Shown: one piece after another, positions 16,110-23,210 of the stretch | How positions within the stretch are numbered: position 1 is the first letter of the stretch | Layout: each line of letters begins with the position of its first letter | Source of the DNA: an uncultured Eubacteriales bacterium | Lineage (GTDB): Bacteria; Bacillota; Clostridia; Oscillospirales; CAG-272 | Length of the DNA stretch: 33,828 nt | Reading direction: 5' to 3' | Assembly (NCBI GenBank): GCA_900548735.1 | Contig: URMC01000005.1 | Coordinates: 1 to 33,828 of the forward strand | Made by a program: the position numbers and the translations under genes | The notes under the pieces: model-generated | The model's database searches: none | The model's input: only the letters and a program-made list of their open reading frames with translations | What the model was told of the DNA's origin: nothing

Positions 16110-17429
16110 TTACAGTCTCCAGTACCGGTAACCGAGCTCCGTCAGCTCTTTTCTGTTGCGCACACCCTTCACGTCGATAATCACCTTTTTGCCGTTTTCC
16201 TCATCCCGGAACATGCCGGCAATATCCTCATTCGTCAGCGCCCGGAACTCCCGGTGTGCCACCGCGATAATCAGGCAGTCCAGATCCCGGAACGCAGAAA
16301 TCGGCACCAGATCCACACCGTAAAATCTCTTCGCGTCCGGCGCGTCGGCTACCGGGTCGCAGACAATCGGGGAAATACCGTACTCACGCAGTTCCTTCAG
16401 AATATCGTTGACCTTGCTGTTGCGGGCATCCGGGCAATCCTCCTTGAAGGTAATGCCAAGGCAACCGACCCGCGTCGTGCGGATCGGCTTGTCCGCTTTG
16501 ATCAGCTGCTTTACGGTCTGTTCCGCCACGTATTTGCCCATGTCGTCATTGATGCGGCGCCCGGAAAGAATAATCTGACTGTGATACCCGAACTGCTCCG
16601 CACGGTACGTCAGATAATAGGGGTCGATCCCGATGCAATGACCCCCCACAAGACCGGGGCGGAAGGGCAGGAAATTCCACTTTGTGCCTGCCGCCTCCAG
16701 CACCTCCAGGGTATCAATACCCATCTTGTTGAAGATGATGGAAAGCTCGTTCATAAAAGCGATATTGATATCGCGCTGGCTGTTTTCGATCACCTTGGCT
16801 GCCTCTGCCACCTGAATGGAGGACGCCTTATGGACGCCTGCGGCAACCACAATCCCGTAAACGGCGGCAATCTCCTCCAGAGACTCCGCATCCATACCGG
16901 AAACGATTTTTTTGATGGTGGTCAGCCGGTGCACCTTGTCACCGGGGTTGATCCGCTCCGGGGAGTAACCAACCTTGAAATCCACCCCGCATTTCAGCCC
17001 GGATTCGCGCTCCAGGATCGGCACGCACGTCTCCTCGGTCACGCCGGGATAAACGGTAGACTCATAGACAACGATTGCGCCGCGGGTCAGGTTGCGCCCC
17101 ACAATCTCGCTGGAACTGATCACCGGGGTCAGATCCGGCGTTGTGTCGGCATTGACCGGGGTCGGCACGGCAACGATGATGAATTTTGCTTCCTTCAGGC
17201 GGCTCTCGTCCGCCGTCCACTCTACCGTGCAGGCGCGGATGGCATCATCGCCGACCTCTTTTGTCGGGTCCGTGCCGTTTTTGTATGCCTCGATCTTGGC
17301 TTTGTTGATATCAAAGCCGATCACGTTGACGTGCTTTGAAAATTCCACGGCAATCGGCATGCCCACATAGCCAAGACCCACCAAAGCGATTTTTTCTTCT
17401 TTGTTGATAATTTTTTCGTAAAGTGACAT
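16110..17429 (-). CDS. UDP-N-acetylhexosamine 6-dehydrogenase (TviB/WbpO type)
   Basis: A 439-aa NAD-dependent nucleotide-sugar dehydrogenase that oxidises C6 of UDP-GlcNAc or UDP-GalNAc to the uronate. The N-terminal Rossmann motif GLGYVG is at 18-23, the VAVPTPV segment at about 86-92, and the nucleophile Cys265 lies in GGHCIGIDPYY. The C-terminal UDP-binding domain contains GITFKEDCPDARNSK, characteristic of the UDP-GlcNAc/GalNAc/ManNAc group rather than the UDP-glucose group. Full length. AAAGGGAG lies before the ATG and a 40-bp gap separates it from the first GT4 gene. The downstream epimerase is its pathway partner; the product probably gives the polysaccharide its negative charge. Confidence 0.92.
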   Translation of the reverse strand: MSLYEKIINKEEKIALVGLGYVGMPIAVEFSKHVNVIGFDINKAKIEAYKNGTDPTKEVGDDAIRACTVEWTADESRLKEAKFIIVAVPTPVNADTTPDLTPVISSSEIVGRNLTRGAIVVYESTVYPGVTEETCVPILERESGLKCGVDFKVGYSPERINPGDKVHRLTTIKKIVSGMDAESLEEIAAVYGIVVAAGVHKASSIQVAEAAKVIENSQRDINIAFMNELSIIFNKMGIDTLEVLEAAGTKWNFLPFRPGLVGGHCIGIDPYYLTYRAEQFGYHSQIILSGRRINDDMGKYVAEQTVKQLIKADKPIRTTRVGCLGITFKEDCPDARNSKVNDILKELREYGISPIVCDPVADAPDAKRFYGVDLVPISAFRDLDCLIIAVAHREFRALTNEDIAGMFRDEENGKKVIIDVKGVRNRKELTELGYRYWRL

Positions 17430-17469
17430 AACTACTCCCTTTTATTTGATTTGTTCTTCCTTTCACAGG

Positions 17470-18576
17470 CTACAGCCCCATCGTGTTACAAATAACGGCA
17501 TTGACCTTGACTACATCAAATTTTTCTTCCACCATTTCCCTGCCGCGCCGCGCCATGCGGGCAACGGTCTCCGGGTGGCACAACAGCTCCGTCATGCGCT
17601 CCGCCAGGGCGGATACCTCTCTCACCGGCACCAGATACCCGTTTTCGCCGTCCCTGACGGTCTCCCTGCATCCGGGGGCATCGGTCGTGATCACCGCTCT
17701 GCCGCTTGCCATTGCCTCCAGCACGGTTTTGGGGGTGCCCTCCCGATAGGAGGGCAACACAAACACACTGCATTGCGCAAGGTACGGCCGCACGTCCGCC
17801 TGCTCCCCGAAATACTCCACAATTCCGGCATCCGCATACGGTTGCAATTCTTCCGGTTTCAGGGCGCTGGGGTTTGTGTCATAGGGGCCGACCAGCAAAA
17901 AGCGCACCGCGGGATACCGCTCCTTTACGATGTCGGCAGCCTGCAGGTACTCATACACGCCCTTGTCCCGGATCAGGCGGCTGATACAAAGAAACGCCGG
18001 GGTCTTTGGCAGTGGCTGTACCTGAAACTTTTCCAGATTGACTCCGGAGCCGTTCAGCATGACAACGCGGCTTTTATCCACAATCCCGTGCCGGCAAAAC
18101 ACCGCCACGTCGTCCGGGTTCTGAAAGAAAACCCGTTCGGCATGCTTCATCCCGACCCGGTATTCCGTCACCAGTATTTTCCGCAGGAGCTTTGCCTTTC
18201 CGCCCCCGGAAAGAAACACGGAGCCGACCCCCGCAATCAGGGGATAAAACCCCCGGATGCCGAGGCGGTGCGCCGCCATCCCCCCGTAAATCACGGTTTT
18301 TGCCTGATAGGCGAAAATTTTATCGGGGCGTTCCTCCTTCAGGGTCTTTTTGACGGAGCGATATGTTTTCAGATCCCCGAAGGGGTTGGTTCCGTTCCGC
18401 TGTACGCAAACGGCGCGGTAGCGGATTCCGCTTTCGCGGAATTTTTCGCCCCACTCGGCTTCCGGCTCGTTCCCGATGGCAACAACCTCGTGCCCGCGGC
18501 GGATAAACTCCCGCATCATATCCATCCGAAACCAGAAAAGCGACGGCGTATGGCTTGACATTACGGCAATTTTCAT
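17470..18576 (-). CDS. Glycosyltransferase family 4 protein (second sugar, PglA-like)
   Basis: A 368-aa GT4 transferase. It opens MKIAVMSSHTPSLFWFR and has NPFGDLKTYRSVKK plus AYQAKTVIYGGMAA, typical of enzymes that add the second sugar to a PglC-type product. The C-terminal domain shows FLCISRLIRDKGVYEYLQAA and E279-x7-E287 (SYREGTPKTVLEAM), the retaining GT4 donor site. The ATG at 18576 overlaps the stop of the phosphoglycosyl transferase by 4 bp; a longer frame reaching 18681 lies inside that gene and is not used. The tight coupling to the priming enzyme supports a role in the second transfer. Confidence 0.9.
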   Translation of the reverse strand: MKIAVMSSHTPSLFWFRMDMMREFIRRGHEVVAIGNEPEAEWGEKFRESGIRYRAVCVQRNGTNPFGDLKTYRSVKKTLKEERPDKIFAYQAKTVIYGGMAAHRLGIRGFYPLIAGVGSVFLSGGGKAKLLRKILVTEYRVGMKHAERVFFQNPDDVAVFCRHGIVDKSRVVMLNGSGVNLEKFQVQPLPKTPAFLCISRLIRDKGVYEYLQAADIVKERYPAVRFLLVGPYDTNPSALKPEELQPYADAGIVEYFGEQADVRPYLAQCSVFVLPSYREGTPKTVLEAMASGRAVITTDAPGCRETVRDGENGYLVPVREVSALAERMTELLCHPETVARMARRGREMVEEKFDVVKVNAVICNTMGL

Positions 18577-19205
18577 TTTTTGACTGCCTCTCTTTTCGCT
18601 TCTTCCTTCTTCAGCTCTCCCGTTCCGCCTTCCACCACACCGTCGTGGCGCAAAACCGACCGGATCGTTCCGAAAAAGCACCGGCAGTCAAAAGCAAAGC
18701 TCATTTTTTTCACGTATTCGCCGTCCAGCCTTGCCTTGTCCGCGATCTCCAGCTCATCCCGCCCGTTGATCTGCGCCCAACCGGTCAGCCCCGGCTTGAC
18801 ATCGTTCGCGCCGTATTTATCCCGCTCCGCAATCAGATCATCCTGATTCCACAGCGCCGGGCGCGGCCCGATAATACTCATTTTTCCGGTGAAAATATTG
18901 AACAGCTGCGGCAGCTCGTCAATGCTCATTTTGCGCATCCAGCGCCCGCATTTCAGCAGGTACTGATCCGGGTTTTCCAGCATATGTGTGGGCATATCAT
19001 GCGGGGTGCTCATTTTCATACTGCGGAATTTCAGCACGGAAAAATAGGTTTTATGTATCCCGACCCGCTTCTGCCGGAAAATGGCGGGGCCCGGATCCTC
19101 GATCCTGATGATCAGGGCAAAAACCACCATCGGCAGGGCAAGAACCACAATGCCGACGGAGGACAGAACAAGATCAATCAGTCGCTTGAAAAATTTCCGA
19201 TACAC
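18573..19205 (-). CDS. Monotopic phosphoglycosyl transferase (priming sugar transferase)
   Basis: A 210-aa PglC-like enzyme that transfers a sugar-1-phosphate from a UDP-sugar to undecaprenyl phosphate, starting repeat-unit synthesis. A reentrant hydrophobic segment spans residues 9-33. Family motifs follow: DPGPAIFRQKRVG, KFRSM (59-63), SIDELPQL with the catalytic Asp-Glu pair (96-97), GPRP (113-116) and KPGLTGWAQINGR (137-149). It lacks the extra N-terminal membrane domain of WbaP. I choose the GTG at 19205, because AGGGAG lies about 10 bases upstream and the product then begins at the family's usual point. A TTG at 19259 would add 18 residues through a hairpin. First gene of the operon. 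Confidence 0.9.
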   Translation of the reverse strand: MYRKFFKRLIDLVLSSVGIVVLALPMVVFALIIRIEDPGPAIFRQKRVGIHKTYFSVLKFRSMKMSTPHDMPTHMLENPDQYLLKCGRWMRKMSIDELPQLFNIFTGKMSIIGPRPALWNQDDLIAERDKYGANDVKPGLTGWAQINGRDELEIADKARLDGEYVKKMSFAFDCRCFFGTIRSVLRHDGVVEGGTGELKKEEAKREAVKK

Positions 19206-19239
19206 GTTGAGCACTCTCCCTGCTAAATTTCGGCTTTGC

Positions 19240-19264
19240 CGGCGCCGAGGAGCCGGCAAAAGAA
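19240..19264 (-). other. Leader hairpin of the polysaccharide operon
   Basis: The roughly 115-nt leader between the promoter and the GTG start contains a 9-bp GC-rich stem (TTTGCCGGC/GCCGGCAAA) with an 8-base loop. No T run follows on the minus strand, so it is not a terminator by itself. It could stabilise the message or affect early elongation; nothing more can be read. Confidence 0.4.
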
Positions 19265-19326
19265 AACGGTTCCCTCAAAACGGTGCAACGCGCGCGGCGG
19301 CGTAAGGGCACACTTCTACATTTAAT

Positions 19327-19355
19327 ATAATATTACGAAATTGTGTATTTGTCAA
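19327..19355 (-). promoter_or_regulatory. Sigma-A promoter of the polysaccharide operon
   Basis: The minus strand carries -35 TTGACA (19355-19350), a 17-bp spacer and -10 TATTAT (19332-19327), almost consensus, in an AT-rich stretch. Transcription should start near 19320. No comparably good promoter was noticed between here and 326, and most junctions overlap, so it probably drives the whole 19-kb cluster. Confidence 0.75.
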
Positions 19356-19463
19356 TAGGAAATCGCTTTTCGGGCGAATTAAATGTTGGATATGCTACAA
19401 AATTTCGGGTTTTGGGCGCTCCCTTTCCCAAAAAGCCCGCAACAAGGGCGGCGGAGGCGGGGG

Positions 19464-19492
19464 GTGACATTTATTGGTTTCTGCCGTATCAT
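19464..19492 (+). promoter_or_regulatory. Possible plus-strand promoter
   Basis: GTGACA (19464-19469), a 17-bp spacer, then TATCAT (19487-19492): a reasonable sigma-A promoter pointing away from the polysaccharide operon. It precedes the small ORF at 19618-19815 and the bidirectional terminator at 19903-19940, giving a predicted transcript of about 440 nt. One mismatch in each hexamer; no other support. Confidence 0.4.
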
Positions 19493-19617
19493 GAAAACAG
19501 ATACCATCCGGCACACATCAAAAACCGGCGCTGTATCCGCGCCGGAAAATCCACAAGACAGGAGAATTTGCCACGAGTGTCCGTTACAACCGCGCAAAGC
19601 CCTTCCCCAAGCTCCTG

Positions 19618-19815
19618 ATGACGCTGCTTTTGCCGGCGGTCACGGCGGTGCCCGTGTACCTGGTCTGCGTGAAAATGTCGCCGGAAGAAGCAACGTCCCT
19701 TCATGAGTCTTTCGGCAATAAACTGGTTCGATCGGCGGAGACCGACCGGCTGAACCGGTTTTTGCGCAAATGCGATACCAACCAAAGCATGCTTCAATTC
19801 TACTGCGAAAAATAA
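19618..19815 (+). CDS. Possible small single-helix membrane protein, or gene remnant
   Basis: A 65-aa frame. The first 20 residues form one hydrophobic segment (LLLPAVTAVPVYLVCV), followed by a charged, helical-looking tail ending FYCEK. Third codon positions are strongly G/C, which fits coding in this frame. The frame stays open upstream for at least 30 codons with a basic stretch (RYNRAKPFPKLL) before the helix, but has no ATG, GTG or TTG there. A GGAG (19562-19565) lies well upstream, so either the start is lost by a frameshift or the short form is used. The ATG shares a base with the TGA of another frame (TGATG at 19616). I do not recognise a family. Low confidence. Confidence 0.3.
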   Translation: MTLLLPAVTAVPVYLVCVKMSPEEATSLHESFGNKLVRSAETDRLNRFLRKCDTNQSMLQFYCEK

Positions 19816-19902
19816 TCGGGGAGCCGCTACCGCCGTTTGTTCGAGCAAAATCCCATAGATATGGGGGCATAGGAATACCCCCTTACGATGAACAAAACCA
19901 TA

Positions 19903-19940
19903 GTGAAAAAGCCCTCCCCGACGGGGAGGGCTTTTTCACA
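19903..19940. terminator. Bidirectional intrinsic terminator
   Basis: A near-perfect palindrome, GTGAAAAAGCCCTCCCC paired with its complement around a tiny loop, with A runs on the 5' side and T runs on the 3' side of each strand. It can terminate both the plus-strand unit from 19.46 kb and transcripts of the 73-aa gene coming from the other side. Confidence 0.8.
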
Positions 19941-19942
19941 AA

Positions 19943-19980
19943 AACAACACCCCCCCGGCGGCTTTCGCCTCCGGGGGAGC
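19943..19980 (-). terminator. Terminator of the 73-aa membrane protein gene
   Basis: On the minus strand a GC-rich hairpin (CCCCCGGAGGC, GAAA-type loop, GCCGCCGGGGG) is followed by TGTTGTTTTTG, 10 bp past the stop codon at 19991. Typical Rho-independent terminator, backed up by the palindrome at 19903-19940. Confidence 0.8.
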
Positions 19981-19990
19981 GTTGCAGGAT

Positions 19991-20212
19991 TTACATATTC
20001 AGAAGACGGAAAATCTTCCCGTTCAGTACCATAAACACGAGGTCGAGAATCCAGATAATGTTCCAACCGAGGAACAACCGCAGAAGCCCTGCCACGATCT
20101 TACCCTCGGTAAAGCGGGTAATCACACCGCAGATCCAAGAGGTAAAAGGAATGATCGCAAGAATAAGGCTGATCAGGCGGCCAAGACCAAAATAATCAGA
20201 CTTTTTTGCCAT
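19991..20212 (-). CDS. Small two-helix membrane protein (73 aa)
   Basis: A short but convincing gene. It has its own promoter (20242-20270), AAAGGAG 6 bases before the ATG, and its own terminator. The product has two hydrophobic segments, GLGRLISLILAIIPFTSWICGV (about 9-30) and IVAGLLRLFLGWNIIWILDLVFMVL (about 39-63), separated by a short TRFTEGK loop, with a basic N-terminus. The length and two-helix plan recall small YqaE/Pmp3- or TM2-like envelope proteins, but no motif assigns it. Monocistronic. Function unknown. Confidence 0.75.
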   Translation of the reverse strand: MAKKSDYFGLGRLISLILAIIPFTSWICGVITRFTEGKIVAGLLRLFLGWNIIWILDLVFMVLNGKIFRLLNM

Positions 20213-20241
20213 GTTATCTCCTTTTTCTATGTATTGATTTC

Positions 20242-20270
20242 AGTATAGCACGCGAAAAGAAAAAAGTCAA
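20242..20270 (-). promoter_or_regulatory. Promoter of the 73-aa membrane protein gene
   Basis: TTGACT (20270-20265), 17-bp spacer, TATACT (20247-20242) on the minus strand, 30 bp before the ATG. It lies in the 124-bp gap after the AGCS symporter gene, which otherwise holds only an A/T-rich stretch and no clear terminator. Confidence 0.7.
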
Positions 20271-20336
20271 GGGAGAGTCAAAGAAAAAACAAAATTTTCT
20301 CGCGTTGGTATATCTTATGCACACAGAAGTAAAAAA

Positions 20337-21785
20337 TTACCTGCCCTGACGGGAAATATCCGCCGCCGGCTCCGCCGCAGGGGCTTCTTTTGCGGCGCAT
20401 ACCGGGGCTTTCCCCCTTGCCGCCGCCACCGCCGTGCCGGAAAGCGCAAACAGCGCCAGCGCATTGGGCAGCACCATCAGCTGGTTGAAAAGGTCGGTCA
20501 GCTCCCATACCAAATCGTTGGAAAGCAGAGACCCCAACACAACAAACCCTACGGCAAGCGCGGCGTAAAGCGCCGTGGCAAGTTTCTTTTTGCCGCGGAA
20601 CAGCCACTCCACATTCAGCTTGCCGAACAGATTCCACCCAAGGATTGTGGAAAAGGCGAAAAAGCACAGGCAGATTGCCACAAACGCGCTGCCAAGCCCC
20701 TCATTGCCGAAGGCGGAGCCGAACGCCAGCTGCGCCATGTTGGTCTTGCTGACCCCTGCGGCGGCACCGCCCGACAATATTCCGCCCCCGGCGTACAGCG
20801 TGGAAATGACCACCAGTGCCGTCATCGTCAGCACCACAAAGGTGTCGAGAAACACGCCGGTCATGGCAATTACCCCCTGCTCGTGCGGGGTTTTGACCTT
20901 TGCCAGCGCGTGGGCATGCGGCGTGGAGCCCATGCCCGCCTCATTGGAAAACAGCCCGCGCTTCACGCCCTGACTGATTGCGGTCTTGAGGGCATACCCG
21001 ATGCCGCCGCCGATCAGCGCGTCCGGGCGGAAGGCATAGCGGAAAATCATCCCGAAGGTTTCCGGAATATAGCGGATGCGCACCCCGATCACAACGAGGC
21101 CGCCAAGCAGATACAGCATCGCCATCACGGGCACCAGCTTTTCGGCAACCGCCGCCACACGGTGTGCCCCGCCGAAGAAAATGACCCCGGCAAGCGCCGC
21201 CACCGCAATCCCGACTGCCCATCCGGGCACCGAAAACGCCCCGTTTACCGACTCCGCAATCGAGTTGGACTGCACCATCGTGCCGAAAAAGCCGAGCGCC
21301 AGCACGGTGGCAAGGGCAAAAAAGACCGAAAGCACCTTCCCCACCCTGCCGGGAAACGCGCGGGTAATATAATAGACCGGCCCGCCGGACACCGTGCCGT
21401 CCGCGTGCTCCTGCCGTGTTTTTTGCGCCAGCACCGCCTCCGCATAAATGGTCGCCATGCCGAGAAACGCAATCAGCCACATCCAGAAAATCGCGCCGGG
21501 GCCGCCGATGAGAATCGCGCCGCATGCCCCCACGATATTCCCGGTGCCGACCTGCGCGGCAACCGCCGTAGCAAGCGCCTGAAACGAGCTGAGCCCGCCC
21601 TTTTGCCTGCCGCCACGCCACCGGATCCCGCCGAACACGGCGCGCATCCCCTCGCCGAAGCACCGCACCTGCACAAAGCGGGTACGCACGGTAAAAAACA
21701 ACCCCATGCCGACAAGGAGAGCAATCAGAACGTAATCCGAAAGTGTGGCGTTGATTTTCTGAACGATGTGCAATACCGTCTCCAT
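20337..21785 (-). CDS. Sodium:alanine/glycine symporter (AGCS family)
   Basis: A 482-aa integral membrane transporter importing glycine or alanine with Na+. The AGCS hallmark is clear: FQALATAVAAQVGTGNIVG followed by ALxxGGPGAIFWMW and AEAVLAQKTR; about ten to eleven hydrophobic segments follow. Other family blocks are FSNEAGMGSTPHAHA and TILGWNLFG. The start at 21785 is chosen because GGAGGG lies 5 bases upstream; an in-frame start at 21824 would lie inside the riboswitch expression platform. The glycine riboswitch at 21865-21958 directly precedes it, which argues for glycine as substrate. The C-terminus ends in a short Ala-rich tail. Confidence 0.93.
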   Translation of the reverse strand: METVLHIVQKINATLSDYVLIALLVGMGLFFTVRTRFVQVRCFGEGMRAVFGGIRWRGGRQKGGLSSFQALATAVAAQVGTGNIVGACGAILIGGPGAIFWMWLIAFLGMATIYAEAVLAQKTRQEHADGTVSGGPVYYITRAFPGRVGKVLSVFFALATVLALGFFGTMVQSNSIAESVNGAFSVPGWAVGIAVAALAGVIFFGGAHRVAAVAEKLVPVMAMLYLLGGLVVIGVRIRYIPETFGMIFRYAFRPDALIGGGIGYALKTAISQGVKRGLFSNEAGMGSTPHAHALAKVKTPHEQGVIAMTGVFLDTFVVLTMTALVVISTLYAGGGILSGGAAAGVSKTNMAQLAFGSAFGNEGLGSAFVAICLCFFAFSTILGWNLFGKLNVEWLFRGKKKLATALYAALAVGFVVLGSLLSNDLVWELTDLFNQLMVLPNALALFALSGTAVAAARGKAPVCAAKEAPAAEPAADISRQGR

Positions 21786-21801
21786 GTTTTCCCTCCAAAT
21801 G

Positions 21802-21832
21802 AAAAGAGTTACCCTTTCGGGCAACTCCGGAG
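21802..21832 (-). terminator. Expression-platform hairpin of the glycine riboswitch
   Basis: On the minus strand the 8-bp stem AGTTGCCC/GGGTAACT (21826-21819 with 21814-21807, one G-T pair) closes a GAAA tetraloop and is followed by CTTTTC, a modest U tract. Just upstream, CTCCGGAGTT (21832-21823) is an exact 10-nt complement of AACTCCGGAG in the aptamer (21952-21943) and overlaps the 5' arm of this hairpin, so the two pairings exclude each other. Confidence 0.55.
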
Positions 21833-21864
21833 AAAAAAGAAAAAGAAGAGACCGGGCGCCCCGC

Positions 21865-21958
21865 GCCCCGCTCCGTCCTTTTGCCTGAGAGATTCAGCGG
21901 GTGAGGACCCGCCTTGCACCTTCGGCACCCGTTTCAGGGATTCTCCGGAGTTCCTCCG
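21865..21958 (-). promoter_or_regulatory. Glycine riboswitch, single aptamer
   Basis: The minus strand shows the conserved glycine-aptamer core in order: CTCCGGAGA, GGGTGCCGAAGGTGCAA, then AATCTCTCAGGCAAAAGGAC and CGGAG. P1 forms between CTCCG (21950-21946) and CGGAG (21875-21871), and P3a between GGAGA and TCTC. The variable hairpin GGCGGGTCCTCACCCGC lies between the core blocks. An 11-bp GC-rich helix (21958-21968 with 21849-21859) encloses the whole aptamer, as a P0 would. Only one aptamer is present, and it lies just upstream of an AGCS transporter, the usual setting for singlet glycine riboswitches. Confidence 0.92.
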
Positions 21959-22002
21959 CGCCCGGTCTTTGCATTCCGGGCACATCTGCGAAATATGACG
22001 TG

Positions 22003-22031
22003 ATTGTATCACATCTTTTTTGTTTTGTCAA
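22003..22031 (-). promoter_or_regulatory. Promoter of the glycine riboswitch/symporter transcript
   Basis: TTGACA (22031-22026), 17-bp spacer, TACAAT (22008-22003) on the minus strand, near consensus. Transcription would start about 21996, some 30 nt before the aptamer. The -35 box and part of the spacer lie inside the last codons of the mocR-like frame, whose stop codon is at 22009-22011. Confidence 0.8.
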
Positions 22032-23187
22032 GCGATTTTGCAAAATTTATTTTTGAATCCTGCATTTTTGCGTTTTTGGCAAGCGCTTCGCGCCGCGCGC
22101 GGCGCACCCGGTTGATATGCCGCTCAAAATCCCCGCCGGAAATCAACTCCGCCAGCACCAGCTGTTCAAAGGTCGGTACCGTGCAGGAGTAAAAGCCCAG
22201 TTTTTCCTCCAACAGTGCCGAAAGCCGCTCCGGCAGCACCATATATCCCGCACGCACAGAGGGCGCGATGGTGCGGGAAAAGGTGTTGAGATATAGCACG
22301 TTTTCCTCCCCGGAAAGTGCATAAAGCGTATCTTCCATCCTGCGGGAGACCGTAAACTCAGAGTCAAAATCGTCCTCTACAATAAAGCCGCCCCGCGCGG
22401 CGGCAAAGCAGAGATATTCCTGCCGTTTGGAAGCGCCGGCACTCACGCCTGTGGGGAAGGAGCGATACGGGGTCACATGCAGGACCGTGGCGGAAGAGGT
22501 TTCCAGCGCGGAAGATAAAATTCCGTCCTCCCCCATCGGCAACTCCTCCAAGCGCACCCCGTTTGCCGTGTAAACCCTGCGGATTTTTTCATAGGAGGGC
22601 TTTTCGATGGCAAACAGGCGCCCCCTGCCCAACAGCTGCACCACCAGCCCGTACAGATACTCTGCGCCCGAGCCGATGACAATGCGGTGCGGCGGCACCG
22701 AAATGCCGCGGTTGCGCGCAAGATACGCCGAGATTGCCTGTTGCAGTTCCGGCATTCCCCGGTTGGGGGATTTGATGAGAATCCGCTCTCCGTACTCCGA
22801 GAGCACCCGGCGCATGGTGCGGGCAAACACCGAAAAAGGAAACCCCTCCGGTGCGCCCCCGTGGGGCACCGCGGCGCGCGCCGCCGGAATATCCCCCGGT
22901 ACGTGCTGTGTTTTACGGGGGTCCCCCGCCCCGGCGGCGGTAAAATCATCCCCCATATGAAAAACAACGTAGTACCCGCTCCGCTCCACCGGGTGGATAT
23001 AGCCCTCATCCGTCAGGATCCCCAGTGCATGCTCCACCGTGACCACGCTCACGCCGGCATCGCCGGCAAGCAACCTCTTGGAGGGGAGCTTGGCGCCCGT
23101 GGCATACACGCCGGAAACAATTTTTTCGCGCAGGGCGCGGTACAGTTGCAGATACGCGGGCTCTCCCCCGCCAAACGGCAGATTCAT
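22009..23187 (-). CDS. MocR/PdxR-like regulator, C-terminally short, PLP lysine replaced
   Basis: A 392-aa protein with an N-terminal GntR winged helix (about 10-75; LREKIVSGVYATGAKLPSKR) and a type I aminotransferase-like domain (about 115-390). Relatives bind PLP through a Lys in an FSKxxxPxxR motif; here the motif reads NTFSRTIAPSVR, so Arg305 (codon CGC at 22275-22273) stands at the Lys position. The PLP-contact segment EDDFDSEF (271-278) is kept. MocR proteins are usually around 450-480 residues; this one stops just after RRARREAL, lacking most of the C-terminal small domain, and its last ~24 codons are AT-rich sequence carrying the downstream promoter. AAAGGAGGG precedes the ATG. It may be a DNA-binding protein that no longer forms the PLP aldimine, or a decaying gene. 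Confidence 0.82.
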   Translation of the reverse strand: MNLPFGGGEPAYLQLYRALREKIVSGVYATGAKLPSKRLLAGDAGVSVVTVEHALGILTDEGYIHPVERSGYYVVFHMGDDFTAAGAGDPRKTQHVPGDIPAARAAVPHGGAPEGFPFSVFARTMRRVLSEYGERILIKSPNRGMPELQQAISAYLARNRGISVPPHRIVIGSGAEYLYGLVVQLLGRGRLFAIEKPSYEKIRRVYTANGVRLEELPMGEDGILSSALETSSATVLHVTPYRSFPTGVSAGASKRQEYLCFAAARGGFIVEDDFDSEFTVSRRMEDTLYALSGEENVLYLNTFSRTIAPSVRAGYMVLPERLSALLEEKLGFYSCTVPTFEQLVLAELISGGDFERHINRVRRARREALAKNAKMQDSKINFAKSLDKTKKM

Positions 23188-23210
23188 ACGCGCCCTCCTT
23201 TCAGATTAGC

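Noticed and set aside
19489..19848. 119-aa minus-strand frame in the gap beside the polysaccharide operon
   Set aside because: No ribosome binding site, no recognisable motif, composition like an antisense shadow; the plus-strand frame at 19618-19815 has better coding character.
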